Of a stretch of 64,000 bases of DNA, positions 38,334 to 47,481 are shown piece after piece. Position 1 is the first letter of the stretch, and every line of letters starts with the position of its first letter. The notes beneath the pieces were generated by a model. That model did no database searches and had not been told where the DNA came from. It was given only the letters and a program-made list of their open reading frames with translations. Origin of the DNA: BPGX01 sp037447455 (GTDB lineage Bacteria > Bacteroidota > Bacteroidia > B-17B0 > Aurantibacillaceae); the NCBI GenBank assembly GCA_037447455.1, contig JBBIGQ010000001.1:307278-371277 (forward strand), in the 5' to 3' direction. The translations under genes were made by a program, and so were the position numbers.

Positions 38334-41300
38334 TTATTTTTCATTTTTATTTACCCACCAATACAATGGTGGTATCAATATAGGAGCAAAAATTAACGTG
38401 CTTGTTAGCCCACCAATGATTACGGTAGCTAGTGGCCTTTGAACGTCTGAACCAATACCACTTGAAATAGCAGCAGGAAGAAGCCCTAAAATAGCTAATA
38501 TCAAAATGGAAAATATTGCTCTTAGTTGTTCTTTTGATGTTTGTTTGATAAGTGATTGAGAAATAGAATCTTTAAAAACTGCTCTATTCAATGCGGAAAC
38601 TAATAATACACCTGCCATTACAGATATTCCGAAAATGGAAACAAAGCCAACTCCTGCTGAAACATTGAAGTAATAACCACGAATGAGTAAAGCGATAATT
38701 CCACCCGGAAGTGCAAACAATACACAACTTGTTGTTATTAACGTATGCTTAAAATTTTTGTAAAGCATAAAAAGAAAAGTAAAAACAATCATCAAAGTCA
38801 ACGGAATGGTTATTACCAATTGCTTTCCTGCTCTTTCCAAATTTTCATATTGACCGCCATATAATATTTCATAACCTCTCGGAAGATGAATTTCATTTTC
38901 AATTCTTTTTTGTAATTCTTTTACAAAACCTCCTTGGTCTCTGCCTTTGATATTTGTCCTGACCGTTATCATTCTTTTATTGTTATATCGATAGATATTG
39001 GTTTGACCTTCAACAAAACTAATCTCGGCTAATTGTTCCATTGGTATAAGTGAACCATTTGCTGATGGTACAAGTAATTTTTTAATTTCATCAATATTAT
39101 TTATGAACTGAGGCAAATATCTGATTACAATATCATAGCGTTTGGTTCCATCATACAATGTTGAAACCACTTTGCCTCCGATAGCCACTTCAATCATGTT
39201 TTGAATATCTGCTACATTAATTCCGTATCGTGCGGCATATTTTCGGTTAATTTTTATAGCAAGTTGCTCTTGCGGTCCCTCCTGCTCTATATTTACTCCT
39301 TTGCTTCCTTGCATGTTTTTTATTATATTAACAATGCTATCAGCTTTCGTCCTCATTATTTCCAGGTCGTCACCTATTATAGAAACAGCAAGGTCAGCAG
39401 CACTCCCTGTTACAATTTCCATTACCTGATCAATAATGGGTTGGCCCGCTGTAAATTTTACACTTGGTAATTCTTTTTCTAAATCCGTAAGAATTTGTTT
39501 TACTAATTCTTTTTTGGAAATGGTGTCAATCCACAAATGATAATCCTTCAAGCCGATTAAAATTTCATTACGATTGGCAGGAAAAGGGTCTGTACCATCA
39601 TCATTTCGACCTGTTTGTGTAATCACGAAGGCAACTTGAGGATACTTCGAGATAATATTTCTCATTTTGGGTGCATATCTGGCATTTTCTTGAATGGTAA
39701 TGCCTGTAGGAAAATTTCCACGAAGAAAAATTGATCCTTCATCTAATTCAGGCAAAAATTCTGTTCCTAGGTTAACTCCAAAAGAAATGAGCAATAATAC
39801 GATTCCAAACCCGACCAGAACAGTTTTTTTATAGTGATTTAAAATTTTTGATATCAGTTTACTGTAGGCGATTTCCACAAGGTCAAGGATTTTGTTGCGA
39901 TGTTCTTTTATAGGTTCATCAATATTTGAAATGGCTTTGTTGTATACAAATGAAATCAAAACTGGAATGAAAGTTAGAGCAGCGATCATTGAACCAATAA
40001 CAGCGAATGCTAAGGTCAAAGCCATAGGAGAAAAAAGTTTACCTTCTACTCTCGTCATTAAGAGGATAGGCATATAAGCCAAAATAATAATTGTAACCGA
40101 AAAGAAGATTTCCCGACCGACTTCTTGCGCGGCAAGTAAAGTAATTCGGACCACACCATTTTGTTTTTCTTCAGGGGTTGCATTTCGGTATTTCCGAATA
40201 AGATGTTCTGCCATTACTACCGCTCCATCAACAATTATCCCGAAATCAATTGCCCCTAATGAAAGAAGGTTGGCAGGTATACCTGTAAATCGCATAATAA
40301 TAAATGCGAAAAGCAAAGAAAATGGAATAGTGAGCGCCACAACCAAAGCACTCCGCACACTTCCTAAAAATAAAATTAATATAATAATAACTATGCTCAC
40401 ACCTTCAAACAATGTTTTAGCAACAGTGTGTAATGAGTGATCAATTAAAAAACTTCTGTCATAAAGAGTTCTTATTCTTACGCCCTCAGGCAATATGTTT
40501 TCCTGTAACTCTTTTATGCGTTTTTTAAGTTCGGTCAATACTTCACTTGGGTTTTCATATCTGCGGAGTAAAATTATTCCCTCCACGCCGTTGTTTACAT
40601 TTACTTTTTCCTCAACAACGGTATAACCCAATACGCCGCTTGGCGATGGTGGTGCAATCTCCACACTGGCTACATCCTTCACAAATACAGGTACTCCGTT
40701 TTCAGATTTTAATACAATGTTTTCAATATCGTTTTCATTTTTAATAGCCCCTAAACCACGAACAGCAAAACCCTGGCTGCCACGTTCAACGATATTTCCA
40801 CCAGTATTTTGGTTATTCGCAACTATCGAATTTTCAACATCAGCAATGGTAAGATTATATTTGCGTAACTTGTCAGGATTAATAAGAACATGAAACTGTT
40901 TGAGTGGTCCGCCAAAGGTGGTAATATCTGCAATACCCGCTGTTTGGAGTAAGTAGGGTTTAATAACCCAATCCTGTAGATCTCTTATTTGCATAGGAGA
41001 AAAGTCAGGCGGTGCTTCTACTACATAACGGAAAATTTCACCCACAGCTGTTGATAGTGGAGCTAACTCAGGAGCCACACCATCAGGCAATTCAGCCGTT
41101 GCCAAGCGCTCCATTACTTGTTGCCGAGCAAAATAATCATCTGTACCATCTTTAAAGGTAAGCTGTACAACCGATAACCCAAAAATTGTTCTGCTTCTTT
41201 TGTCCAGAACATTTGGGGTATTTTGTAATGCTCTTTCAATGGGAATAGTTACTTGCTGCTCTACTTCTTCTGCTGCACGGCCAGGATATTGGGCAATAAT

Positions 41301-41444
41301 AATTACATTAGTATCGGCAATATCAGGGTATGCTTCAATTTTTAGCTGTGTAAAGCAATAATAACCAAATACCATCAATGCCAAACTAATTGCTACAACT
41401 AACCAGCGATTCTTGAGAGAAAATATGAGAAGATTTTTAATCAC
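38334..41444 (-). CDS. CzcA/CusA-type heavy-metal efflux RND pump
   Basis: 1036 residues, the size of HME-type RND pumps. The start MIKNLLIFSLKNRWLVV and YPDIADTNVIIIAQYPGRAA are standard. Membrane segment 4 reads GAIDFGIIVDGAVVMAEH with the proton-relay Asp, Asp and Glu at the same spacing as in CzcA (402, 408 and 415). It would export Zn, Co, Cd, Cu or Ag across both membranes with the adaptor and TolC-like protein encoded upstream; the exact metal cannot be read. It is the last gene of the minus-strand efflux cluster, 102 bases after the small four-helix-bundle gene. Confidence 0.92.
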   Translation of the reverse strand: MIKNLLIFSLKNRWLVVAISLALMVFGYYCFTQLKIEAYPDIADTNVIIIAQYPGRAAEEVEQQVTIPIERALQNTPNVLDKRSRTIFGLSVVQLTFKDGTDDYFARQQVMERLATAELPDGVAPELAPLSTAVGEIFRYVVEAPPDFSPMQIRDLQDWVIKPYLLQTAGIADITTFGGPLKQFHVLINPDKLRKYNLTIADVENSIVANNQNTGGNIVERGSQGFAVRGLGAIKNENDIENIVLKSENGVPVFVKDVASVEIAPPSPSGVLGYTVVEEKVNVNNGVEGIILLRRYENPSEVLTELKKRIKELQENILPEGVRIRTLYDRSFLIDHSLHTVAKTLFEGVSIVIIILILFLGSVRSALVVALTIPFSLLFAFIIMRFTGIPANLLSLGAIDFGIIVDGAVVMAEHLIRKYRNATPEEKQNGVVRITLLAAQEVGREIFFSVTIIILAYMPILLMTRVEGKLFSPMALTLAFAVIGSMIAALTFIPVLISFVYNKAISNIDEPIKEHRNKILDLVEIAYSKLISKILNHYKKTVLVGFGIVLLLISFGVNLGTEFLPELDEGSIFLRGNFPTGITIQENARYAPKMRNIISKYPQVAFVITQTGRNDDGTDPFPANRNEILIGLKDYHLWIDTISKKELVKQILTDLEKELPSVKFTAGQPIIDQVMEIVTGSAADLAVSIIGDDLEIMRTKADSIVNIIKNMQGSKGVNIEQEGPQEQLAIKINRKYAARYGINVADIQNMIEVAIGGKVVSTLYDGTKRYDIVIRYLPQFINNIDEIKKLLVPSANGSLIPMEQLAEISFVEGQTNIYRYNNKRMITVRTNIKGRDQGGFVKELQKRIENEIHLPRGYEILYGGQYENLERAGKQLVITIPLTLMIVFTFLFMLYKNFKHTLITTSCVLFALPGGIIALLIRGYYFNVSAGVGFVSIFGISVMAGVLLVSALNRAVFKDSISQSLIKQTSKEQLRAIFSILILAILGLLPAAISSGIGSDVQRPLATVIIGGLTSTLIFAPILIPPLYWWVNKNEK

Positions 41445-41546
41445 AGTATTTGGTTATGAATTATTAGTTATTAGATATGAGTTGTTTTTACTTATGATGA
41501 TTGTGCTGCGAAGCATTATTGATGATTTAGATGCTTTTGCGTTTAT

Positions 41547-41834
41547 TTAATTAAATTTAGTTATGAATAGGTATTCTGATTGAAATAAATTTTTTAACCT
41601 ATGCAATGATTCATCGGATTCTCTTTGAGCAATAGATATTGAATGTACAAAATCAGTTTCACTTTGTTTCTTCAAAACTTCAGGAGTATTAATATCAACA
41701 GAAGTGTTGCAAGGTAATTGTTGTTTACTTAAAGCAAAATTTATTCTTTCTTTACATAGAGATTTATACAACTTTATTATTCTCAACGCAAAATGAAACA
41801 ACTTTTCTTTTAAAGTGGACTTCATAAAATTCAT
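41547..41834 (-). CDS. Shortened four-helix-bundle (S23/IVP-like) protein
   Basis: 95 residues, or 92 from the second ATG at 41825. The text EKLFHFALRIIKLYKSLCKE, FALSKQQLPCNTSVDINTPE, KQSETDFVHSISIAQRESDE and LHRLKNLFQSEYL matches the four-helix-bundle family (usually about 115-120 residues, with SKQLLRSGTSIGANIEEA in the middle). The consensus arginine/glycine loop is degraded and the fourth helix is missing, so it looks truncated or decaying. These proteins are found within 23S rRNA intervening sequences or as stand-alone genes; their role is unknown. It lies inside the efflux cluster, which is odd. Confidence 0.6.
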   Translation of the reverse strand: MNFMKSTLKEKLFHFALRIIKLYKSLCKERINFALSKQQLPCNTSVDINTPEVLKKQSETDFVHSISIAQRESDESLHRLKNLFQSEYLFITKFN

Positions 41835-41847
41835 AATTTATTAATTA

Positions 41848-42156
41848 TCACTCAAAATTTTCTACTTTATGAATCACGATTAATCCTCCCTTGTAATGTT
41901 TTCTTAATTTTGTTAATACGGACTTGACTTTTTCGTCTTCATCGATAAAAGTAATGAGCATAGGCGTTTCATCGAATGAAAATTGTTCTGAGGGTTGTTT
42001 CAGGCGGTGGTGTTTGCCAATCCCCGAATGACCAATAAATGAAGTTGCTCCTGCAATTCCATTTTCAATTAACAATTGCATAATGAAATGATGTAATGGC
42101 TCCGTGCCAATCAGTTCCTCTTTATCTATAAATATTTGTGCTTGTAACATGTTCAT
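41848..42156 (-). CDS. DUF190 (PII-like) protein
   Basis: 102 residues. The text AQIFIDKEELIGTEPLHHFI, MQLLIENGIAGATSFIGHSG and SEQFSFDETPMLITFIDEDE fits DUF190, whose fold is like that of PII signalling proteins. It is placed five bases after the adaptor gene in a metal-efflux operon, so a role in sensing or tuning the pump is plausible. Direct evidence for function is lacking. Confidence 0.85.
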   Translation of the reverse strand: MNMLQAQIFIDKEELIGTEPLHHFIMQLLIENGIAGATSFIGHSGIGKHHRLKQPSEQFSFDETPMLITFIDEDEKVKSVLTKLRKHYKGGLIVIHKVENFE

Positions 42157-42161
42157 AAAAT

Positions 42162-43166
42162 TTAGTAACCAAATGATAATCCTTTTAATTGCATTACTCC
42201 TCCCGTAACAATTTCATCTCCTTCGTTAAGACCACTGTAAACAATTACCCTGTCACCAATTTGTTGTCCTGTTTGTATTTCTTTTCGTTCAAACTCATTG
42301 GTAGATTTTTTTATAAATACATAATTTTTACCCTGCACAGTTACCAAAGAATTTTTGTTTATGCTAATAAAATTTTCTTCGCTAAAGTCAAAGAAGATGT
42401 TTGCAAACATTCCAGATTTTAATTTGCTTCCTGAGTCATTAATGGTAATTCTTACTTTTACCATTCTTGTATTGTTATCTACCATATCGGCAATGGCATC
42501 TATTTTCCCAGTAAAATTTTCATTAGGAAATGCTGTAAAAGTAATGTTGCAAGCTTGTTTTATTTTTATTTTATTGATTAAATTTTCTGGGATGTGACAA
42601 ATTATAAAAGCTGTTCCCGCTTGTGCTTTGCGTAAAGTTTCGGGATTTAATCCTTCTGCTCTTAATTTAGTTTCGTGCTCAATTAATGCTGCTTTTTCAT
42701 TAGCAAGGTTAGTTTGTTCTATTGATAAAGCTGTTTGAGCATTTAGTAGGTCTTGCCCGGTAGCTGCACCGTGTAAATGTAAATCTTTAATTCGTTCTAA
42801 TTCTATCTGTTTTTGTTTGATGCTGATATTTTGTATCTGACGAATATTAATTTCATGTTGTAATAACTGTGCATAATTTTCAGCTAATTCAGGATTATCA
42901 AATAATACAATCTTTTGTGAATCAATTTCTTCTGATGGTAAAACTATTGCTACAACTCTACCAACTGCATTTAATTCTGCATTAAGTTTGTTGCTACTGA
43001 TTTTTTCGGTTTTAATGAAAGCACTGCTTTTAGCATCAGGAAAATAAATTCTTGTTCCGTTATTGCTGATATTGGGCGTAGTTTTTCTATCTGACACTTT
43101 TATTTCTTTTTCTCCACAAGCAGAGATGATATAAATAAGCGAGAATATATAACTTAATTTTTTCAT
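42162..43166 (-). CDS. RND efflux periplasmic adaptor (membrane fusion protein)
   Basis: 334 residues with a lipoprotein signal (lipobox IISAC at about residues 13-17). The coiled-coil hairpin region spans about residues 95-165 (NIRQIQNISIKQKQIELERI, LNAQTALSIEQTNLANEKAA) and is followed by a lipoyl/beta-barrel part (GKIDAIADMVDNNTRMVKVR, LKSGMFANIFFDF). It joins the inner-membrane pump to the outer-membrane channel. The gene follows tolC-like by 97 bases and precedes DUF190 by five. Confidence 0.9.
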   Translation of the reverse strand: MKKLSYIFSLIYIISACGEKEIKVSDRKTTPNISNNGTRIYFPDAKSSAFIKTEKISSNKLNAELNAVGRVVAIVLPSEEIDSQKIVLFDNPELAENYAQLLQHEINIRQIQNISIKQKQIELERIKDLHLHGAATGQDLLNAQTALSIEQTNLANEKAALIEHETKLRAEGLNPETLRKAQAGTAFIICHIPENLINKIKIKQACNITFTAFPNENFTGKIDAIADMVDNNTRMVKVRITINDSGSKLKSGMFANIFFDFSEENFISINKNSLVTVQGKNYVFIKKSTNEFERKEIQTGQQIGDRVIVYSGLNEGDEIVTGGVMQLKGLSFGY

Positions 43167-43197
43167 TTAAAGAAATTTATTTTTTTGATTTAGATAA

Positions 43198-43217
43198 AAC
43201 ATGTATAAACATGTATA
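43198..43217. repeat. Tandem 10-bp direct repeat before the adaptor gene
   Basis: AACATGTATA occurs twice head to tail. Each copy holds the palindrome ACATGT. A one-turn repeat in front of an efflux gene in a cluster with an OmpR-type regulator suggests a regulator site; this is inference. Confidence 0.45.
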
Positions 43218-43263
43218 AATAAGACATTACTTAAAATTTTATTTTTTGATATTGTTTCTTTCA

Positions 43264-44529
43264 TCATAAAGCCAATTGATTGATTAAACCCGTAGCGTAG
43301 AGCAATTGAATATAGCTTTGTTTATATGCATACATTGCTTCATAGAATTGTTGTTGTGTTTCAATCCAACTACGTTGAGCTTCCAGAAAATCTATAATGG
43401 AGGTGCCACCTTTCATATAAGCATATTTTACATTATCCAAAATAATTTGCGATTGTTGTAAAAGCACATTAAAATTCTCAAGGCTTTGTTGTTGCAATCT
43501 GTAGTTAGCATAAGCAACTGATACTTCTGTTTGCATTTGTAACTTTAGCGTTAACAACTGTGCTTCGGCTTGTTGTTTTTGTAGATAAGATTTCTTTATT
43601 TCACCTTGATTACGATCGAATAAAGGAACATATAAGGAAAATGAGGGACCGAAATAAGTTATACCATTCTGTGGGCTTAAAACAAATCCGACTTGTGGTC
43701 CTGGGACAGCAAGAGATTTCTGGAGTTTAATATTTATGTTGTTAGCTTCTATCAATAAATTTGTCAATTGAATATCGCTTCTATTTTTCAAAGAGAATTG
43801 TATTAAACTATCAATTTCTTGAACTGCAAGATACAAGAAATCATCACTCTGGTTTATTTCGATATCTCCCTCTACTCCAAGCAAAAACTTTAATTCGCTT
43901 AATTTGTTTTTTACATTTAAAGAGGCAGCTTTTAACTGAATGTTTAACTGTTTTGACAACAGTTCTGTTCTGTGCAAATCGGTTTGAGTAATCACCTGAT
44001 TTTTGAAGCGATTTTGATTGATTAAAACTAAGCTGTCTACATTATTTTTGGCTTTTTGAATGATTTCTAATTGTTTTTGGGCCATCCAGACATCCAGCCA
44101 TTTATTGGCAACTTCTGAGAATATATTTCTTTCCAATTCATAATATTTATACAATTCGACATTCACATTTGCCTGAGACAACTTTATTTTATTTTTTCTT
44201 TGACCTGCTATCGGAATAGGTTGCATGTGCTTGACAAGCATCTGGATATTTTGGCTGCTAAACAAATCTGTACCGGGAACAAAATTTTTTGGATTAGGTA
44301 AATAATACTGTTCGTTCTCTAAAAATGGATTGGAAAATAACTTTGCTGTAATAATATCCGTTTGAGCAATATCTATATTAAACCGATCCGTTTTTAGACC
44401 TGGATTATTGGCCTTTGCAGTTTGTATTGCTTCTTGAAGAGTATAACTTTTTTGTGCATTTACTGTATGAGAAAAAACAAAACACGCCAGTAATAGAGTA
44501 ATGAGAACTAACTTCCAATTATCCTTCAT
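43264..44529 (-). CDS. TolC-family outer-membrane efflux channel
   Basis: 421 residues with a signal peptide (LLACFVFSHTVNAQ) and two long alpha-hairpin halves of the OEP family: YTLQEAIQTAKANNPGLKTD at the mature start, and later GPSFSLYVPLFDRNQGEIKK, the typical end-of-hairpin FxxxVPLFDRxxG signature. It is first in the efflux gene order (tolC-like, adaptor, DUF190, four-helix bundle, pump) and has its own -7 element upstream. Confidence 0.92.
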   Translation of the reverse strand: MKDNWKLVLITLLLACFVFSHTVNAQKSYTLQEAIQTAKANNPGLKTDRFNIDIAQTDIITAKLFSNPFLENEQYYLPNPKNFVPGTDLFSSQNIQMLVKHMQPIPIAGQRKNKIKLSQANVNVELYKYYELERNIFSEVANKWLDVWMAQKQLEIIQKAKNNVDSLVLINQNRFKNQVITQTDLHRTELLSKQLNIQLKAASLNVKNKLSELKFLLGVEGDIEINQSDDFLYLAVQEIDSLIQFSLKNRSDIQLTNLLIEANNINIKLQKSLAVPGPQVGFVLSPQNGITYFGPSFSLYVPLFDRNQGEIKKSYLQKQQAEAQLLTLKLQMQTEVSVAYANYRLQQQSLENFNVLLQQSQIILDNVKYAYMKGGTSIIDFLEAQRSWIETQQQFYEAMYAYKQSYIQLLYATGLINQLAL

Positions 44530-44557
44530 GCAGTAAGTTGAAATCAGTATTGGGGTG

Positions 44558-44594
44558 CAAAGGTACAGCAGTTTACTTAAATGAACTTTAAAGA
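44558..44594 (-). promoter_or_regulatory. Promoter and tandem repeat upstream of the efflux operon
   Basis: On the minus strand TACCTTTG (44565 to 44558) matches TAnnTTTG exactly. No TTTG is found at the -33 place; instead two 10-bp direct repeats (ACTTAAATGA and ACTTTAAAGA on the plus strand, 44575-44594, 8 of 10 identical) lie just upstream. This layout is typical of promoters activated by OmpR-type regulators, such as the one encoded at 46394-47083. Confidence 0.5.
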
Positions 44595-44664
44595 TTTAAT
44601 AAAAAAAAATTAGAATTTTATTAGAAAAATCATGAATTAAGTTATGTCGAATACTGTTGTGGGA

Positions 44665-46062
44665 TCAAACAGATTGTTGGTTATAAATAGAATGAAGTTC
44701 AACTTCAATAGTCGTTCCTTGATATTTTTGTGACTGAACAGAGATGCTACCTTTATGTAAATGAATTATTTTTTGAGTAAGTGAAAGTCCAATACCATTT
44801 CCATCTGCAAACTTTTTGTTTTCTCCCCGATAAAATGGGGTAAAAATATTCTTTAAATCATCTTCAGAAATACCAATGCCATGGTCTATGAAATATAGTT
44901 TTATTTTATTGTTATCAATCAATACTGAAACATTACATTGTTTGTTTTTGGAAAATTTACAACCATTTTCAAACAAATTGATAAATGCTACTTTTAATAA
45001 ATATTCATTCCCGTTTATTGAAATCTGATTTTCGTTTTCAAAATCATTCTCAAAATAAATATCTATTTTGTAATTCGAATTTAATCGTAATACTTCATGT
45101 CGAGCATCCAACAAAATTTCATCAACACGAATTGGTTTAAATGAAATTTCGGTGGGATCATAACTAGCCTTTGCCATGTCCAATAAGCTATTTAATAGTC
45201 GAACTAATTTTTTAGCATCGTTCAAGACGTTATTGATAGCGGATTTGTATTCATCCAGATTTTTTTCTTTGTTAGCTGAAAGCTCCAATTCGGTAATGAT
45301 GGCGGCAAGTGGAGTACGTAGTTCATGAGAAATATTGAAGACAAATTGTTTTTGAGCATCAAATGAATTTTCTAAACGGTTTAGCATATCATTAAATGTA
45401 TTCGCTAACTCTGAAAGCTCGTCATTACTACCGTTATTAGTTAAACGCAAATGGAGACTTGTGGCAGAAATATTTCTTGCTTTCTCAGTCATCTCTTTTA
45501 TAGGAGCAAGCGCTTTTTTGGAAAAAAAATACCCAGCAATGTAAATAACAAAAATGGAAATGATTAAAACAACAATGATTGTTTTAAATAGTTTTTCTAA
45601 CTTGTTGTAACCGTGTTGATCTATGGCAGCAGCTGTAATAATGAAACTTTTGCCCTGAAATTCATATCGCAAACCTACAACCTGCCAATCTCCCTGATAA
45701 AAATTGACTTCACCTTTTTGGTAAATATCGTTTATCAATCGTTTGGTTTCTTTCACAAAGTCAATATCAACAGCATCGTGGTATAACAAAGTAAATGAAG
45801 TATCATAAATAGCTACTTCAACTTCATTTAAAATCTTCCGATTGTTGTGATAAATATCTTGTAAAGTTTTTTTATCTACTCTGGCATTTAAAAACAGATT
45901 AGCCTTAGTAATGGTCTCTTTTTTCAGTAGAGCATAAAATTCTTTTTCTCTATTTTCTTTTGCAGTATAATAAATAACAGTAGCGAATGTTAATAAGATA
46001 GTAGTGGTAATGAGAGTAAATAATAAAGTGAGACGTGTTCTGATTTTCACTCTGGTAAGCAT
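44665..46062 (-). CDS. HAMP sensor histidine kinase (metal-sensing type)
   Basis: 465 residues: membrane segment 1 (about 9-31), a periplasmic domain of about 130 residues, membrane segment 2 (TIIVVLIISIFVIYIAGYFF), HAMP, HisKA with FNISHELRTPLAAIITELEL, and HATPase motifs NLFENGCKFSKN, DHGIGISEDD and GNGIGLSL. Genes of this architecture beside CzcA-type pumps usually sense periplasmic metal. The partner regulator lies 331 bases upstream, an unusually long gap for such a pair. Confidence 0.9.
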   Translation of the reverse strand: MLTRVKIRTRLTLLFTLITTTILLTFATVIYYTAKENREKEFYALLKKETITKANLFLNARVDKKTLQDIYHNNRKILNEVEVAIYDTSFTLLYHDAVDIDFVKETKRLINDIYQKGEVNFYQGDWQVVGLRYEFQGKSFIITAAAIDQHGYNKLEKLFKTIIVVLIISIFVIYIAGYFFSKKALAPIKEMTEKARNISATSLHLRLTNNGSNDELSELANTFNDMLNRLENSFDAQKQFVFNISHELRTPLAAIITELELSANKEKNLDEYKSAINNVLNDAKKLVRLLNSLLDMAKASYDPTEISFKPIRVDEILLDARHEVLRLNSNYKIDIYFENDFENENQISINGNEYLLKVAFINLFENGCKFSKNKQCNVSVLIDNNKIKLYFIDHGIGISEDDLKNIFTPFYRGENKKFADGNGIGLSLTQKIIHLHKGSISVQSQKYQGTTIEVELHSIYNQQSV

Positions 46063-46303
46063 AAATTAGTGATGATGATCTATAAGTTTAGATGATTTGA
46101 AATGATTATCATTGATACTATGTGAAATTACTTTCTACGATTTTTCCCATCTGCTTTAGTAAGTTTAATCCAAAATCATAGGTGTATTCTTTTAATATAG
46201 CAACTCAAAAAATACAAGGACATAAATTAACTCTGCTTTGCGTAGATTGAGCATTATGAATAATTTTGAGTTGAAGGTATTTCAGAAGAGTTGTTTGCTT
46301 GAA

Positions 46304-46336
46304 ATATATTCCTCTCTGGTTACAGAGGAATTATAT
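46304..46336. repeat. Inverted repeat between regulator and kinase genes; rest of gap empty
   Basis: ATTCCTCT (46308-46315) pairs with AGAGGAAT (46324-46331) across eight bases; the arms extend to about 46304 and 46336 with one bulge. It lies downstream of the regulator gene and could stop or attenuate read-through to the kinase. The whole gap 46063-46393 shows no gene. Confidence 0.5.
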
Positions 46337-46393
46337 AACTTCACAATTCGAAACATAGATTAAGTTTTTCTTTTAATATAGATTTCTTATCAT

Positions 46394-47083
46394 CTACAAC
46401 TCATCACTCTTTAATATAAAGCCCATTCCTGGTTTGGTGTGAATAAGTTTTTTATCAAATTGTCTGTCTATTTTCTTTCTCAAATAATTGATATAAACGT
46501 CAATAAAATTAGTTCCTCTGTCAAAGTGAGTATCCCAAACCTTTTCAGCTATTTCTGATCTTGATAAAACCCTTTCAGGATTTTCAAGCATATACTTCAA
46601 GAGATTAAATTCCTTCGGGGTTAGATTAATTTCAATATTATTACGTTTTACCATTTTTGTATGCAGATTCATTTCAAGGTTCGCGTATTTTAGTATATAC
46701 CCTGCATTATCTGCAATTTTTTTATGTCGTTTCAGTAAAGCCCTAATGCGAACCAATAGTTCTCGCATCTCAAAGGGTTTTACCAAATAATCGTCAGCCC
46801 CCGCATCAAAACCGTCTACCTTATCGTCAGTTGTGCCTAATGCGGTTAAGATAATAATAGGTATGTCAGGTTTATTCTTACGAATTTCTTTACACAAATC
46901 CAATCCATTCATTTTTGGTAAAATAATATCAATAATGATAAGATCATAGTCAATTTGCAAAGCCAACTTCTTCCCAGATAACCCGTCATAAGCCAACGTT
47001 GGAACAAAACCATGTTCTTGCAAACCTCTTTGGATTAATTTAGCAATTCTCGTATCGTCTTCTACGATTAAGATGTTTATCAT
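46394..47083 (-). CDS. OmpR-family response regulator of the efflux cluster
   Basis: 229 residues: receiver domain with ILIVEDD, IIIDIILPKMNGLDL (phospho-acceptor Asp51), ILTAL and DYLVKPFEMREL; then a winged helix with LTPKEFNLLKYMLENPERVL and DVYINYLRKKID. It is close in type to CusR/CzcR/RprY-like metal regulators. It precedes the kinase gene on the same strand. The start ATG lies only two bases after an exact -7 element, so its mRNA may be leaderless. Confidence 0.92.
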   Translation of the reverse strand: MINILIVEDDTRIAKLIQRGLQEHGFVPTLAYDGLSGKKLALQIDYDLIIIDIILPKMNGLDLCKEIRKNKPDIPIIILTALGTTDDKVDGFDAGADDYLVKPFEMRELLVRIRALLKRHKKIADNAGYILKYANLEMNLHTKMVKRNNIEINLTPKEFNLLKYMLENPERVLSRSEIAEKVWDTHFDRGTNFIDVYINYLRKKIDRQFDKKLIHTKPGMGFILKSDEL

Positions 47084-47085
47084 TG

Positions 47086-47093
47086 CAAAGTTA
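47086..47093 (-). promoter_or_regulatory. -7 element touching the regulator start codon
   Basis: TAACTTTG on the minus strand (exact TAnnTTTG), two bases before the ATG at 47083. No TTTG is found at the usual distance upstream. If used, transcription would begin at or inside the start codon. Confidence 0.4.
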
Positions 47094-47220
47094 TATTTTC
47101 AGATTTAGATTTATATTATGCATTGACAAAATTACTCACTGCTTTTTTTATGGGTTTGTATTCGGAAAAATTTCGGAACATCCAGCAAAACTTTATATTA
47201 ACATAAAATACGTTTGAATA

Positions 47221-47356
47221 GTATCTGGAAGATAAAAACTTATACAAACTACCCAGATACATTTCTGTAAATCCTTTTTTCATTTGTTGTTAATCGAATA
47301 ATTTTCAGATACAAATTTACTAAAAAATCTTTTGATTAAACCGCATTTTTAATGCG
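47221..47356. other. Non-coding gap with two inverted repeats
   Basis: The 398 bases from 47084 to 47481 hold no credible gene. GTATCTGG at 47221-47228 is mirrored by CCAGATAC at 47253-47260 (8 of 8 pairs, 24 bases between). CGCATT at 47342-47347 pairs with AATGCG at 47351-47356. The first lies about 130 bases upstream of the regulator and could be an operator; the second may help to end the dehydrogenase transcript. Confidence 0.4.
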
Positions 47357-47481
47357 ACACATCTCCATTTTTGTTTCTGAGAACTCCTTATAGAAAGTAG
47401 TAATAATCTGTTATTAAAAAGATGTAAAGTATAACTTGTTCAAATGGAAGCAGCAAGATGAAGCAGAAGCGAAGAATTAGT

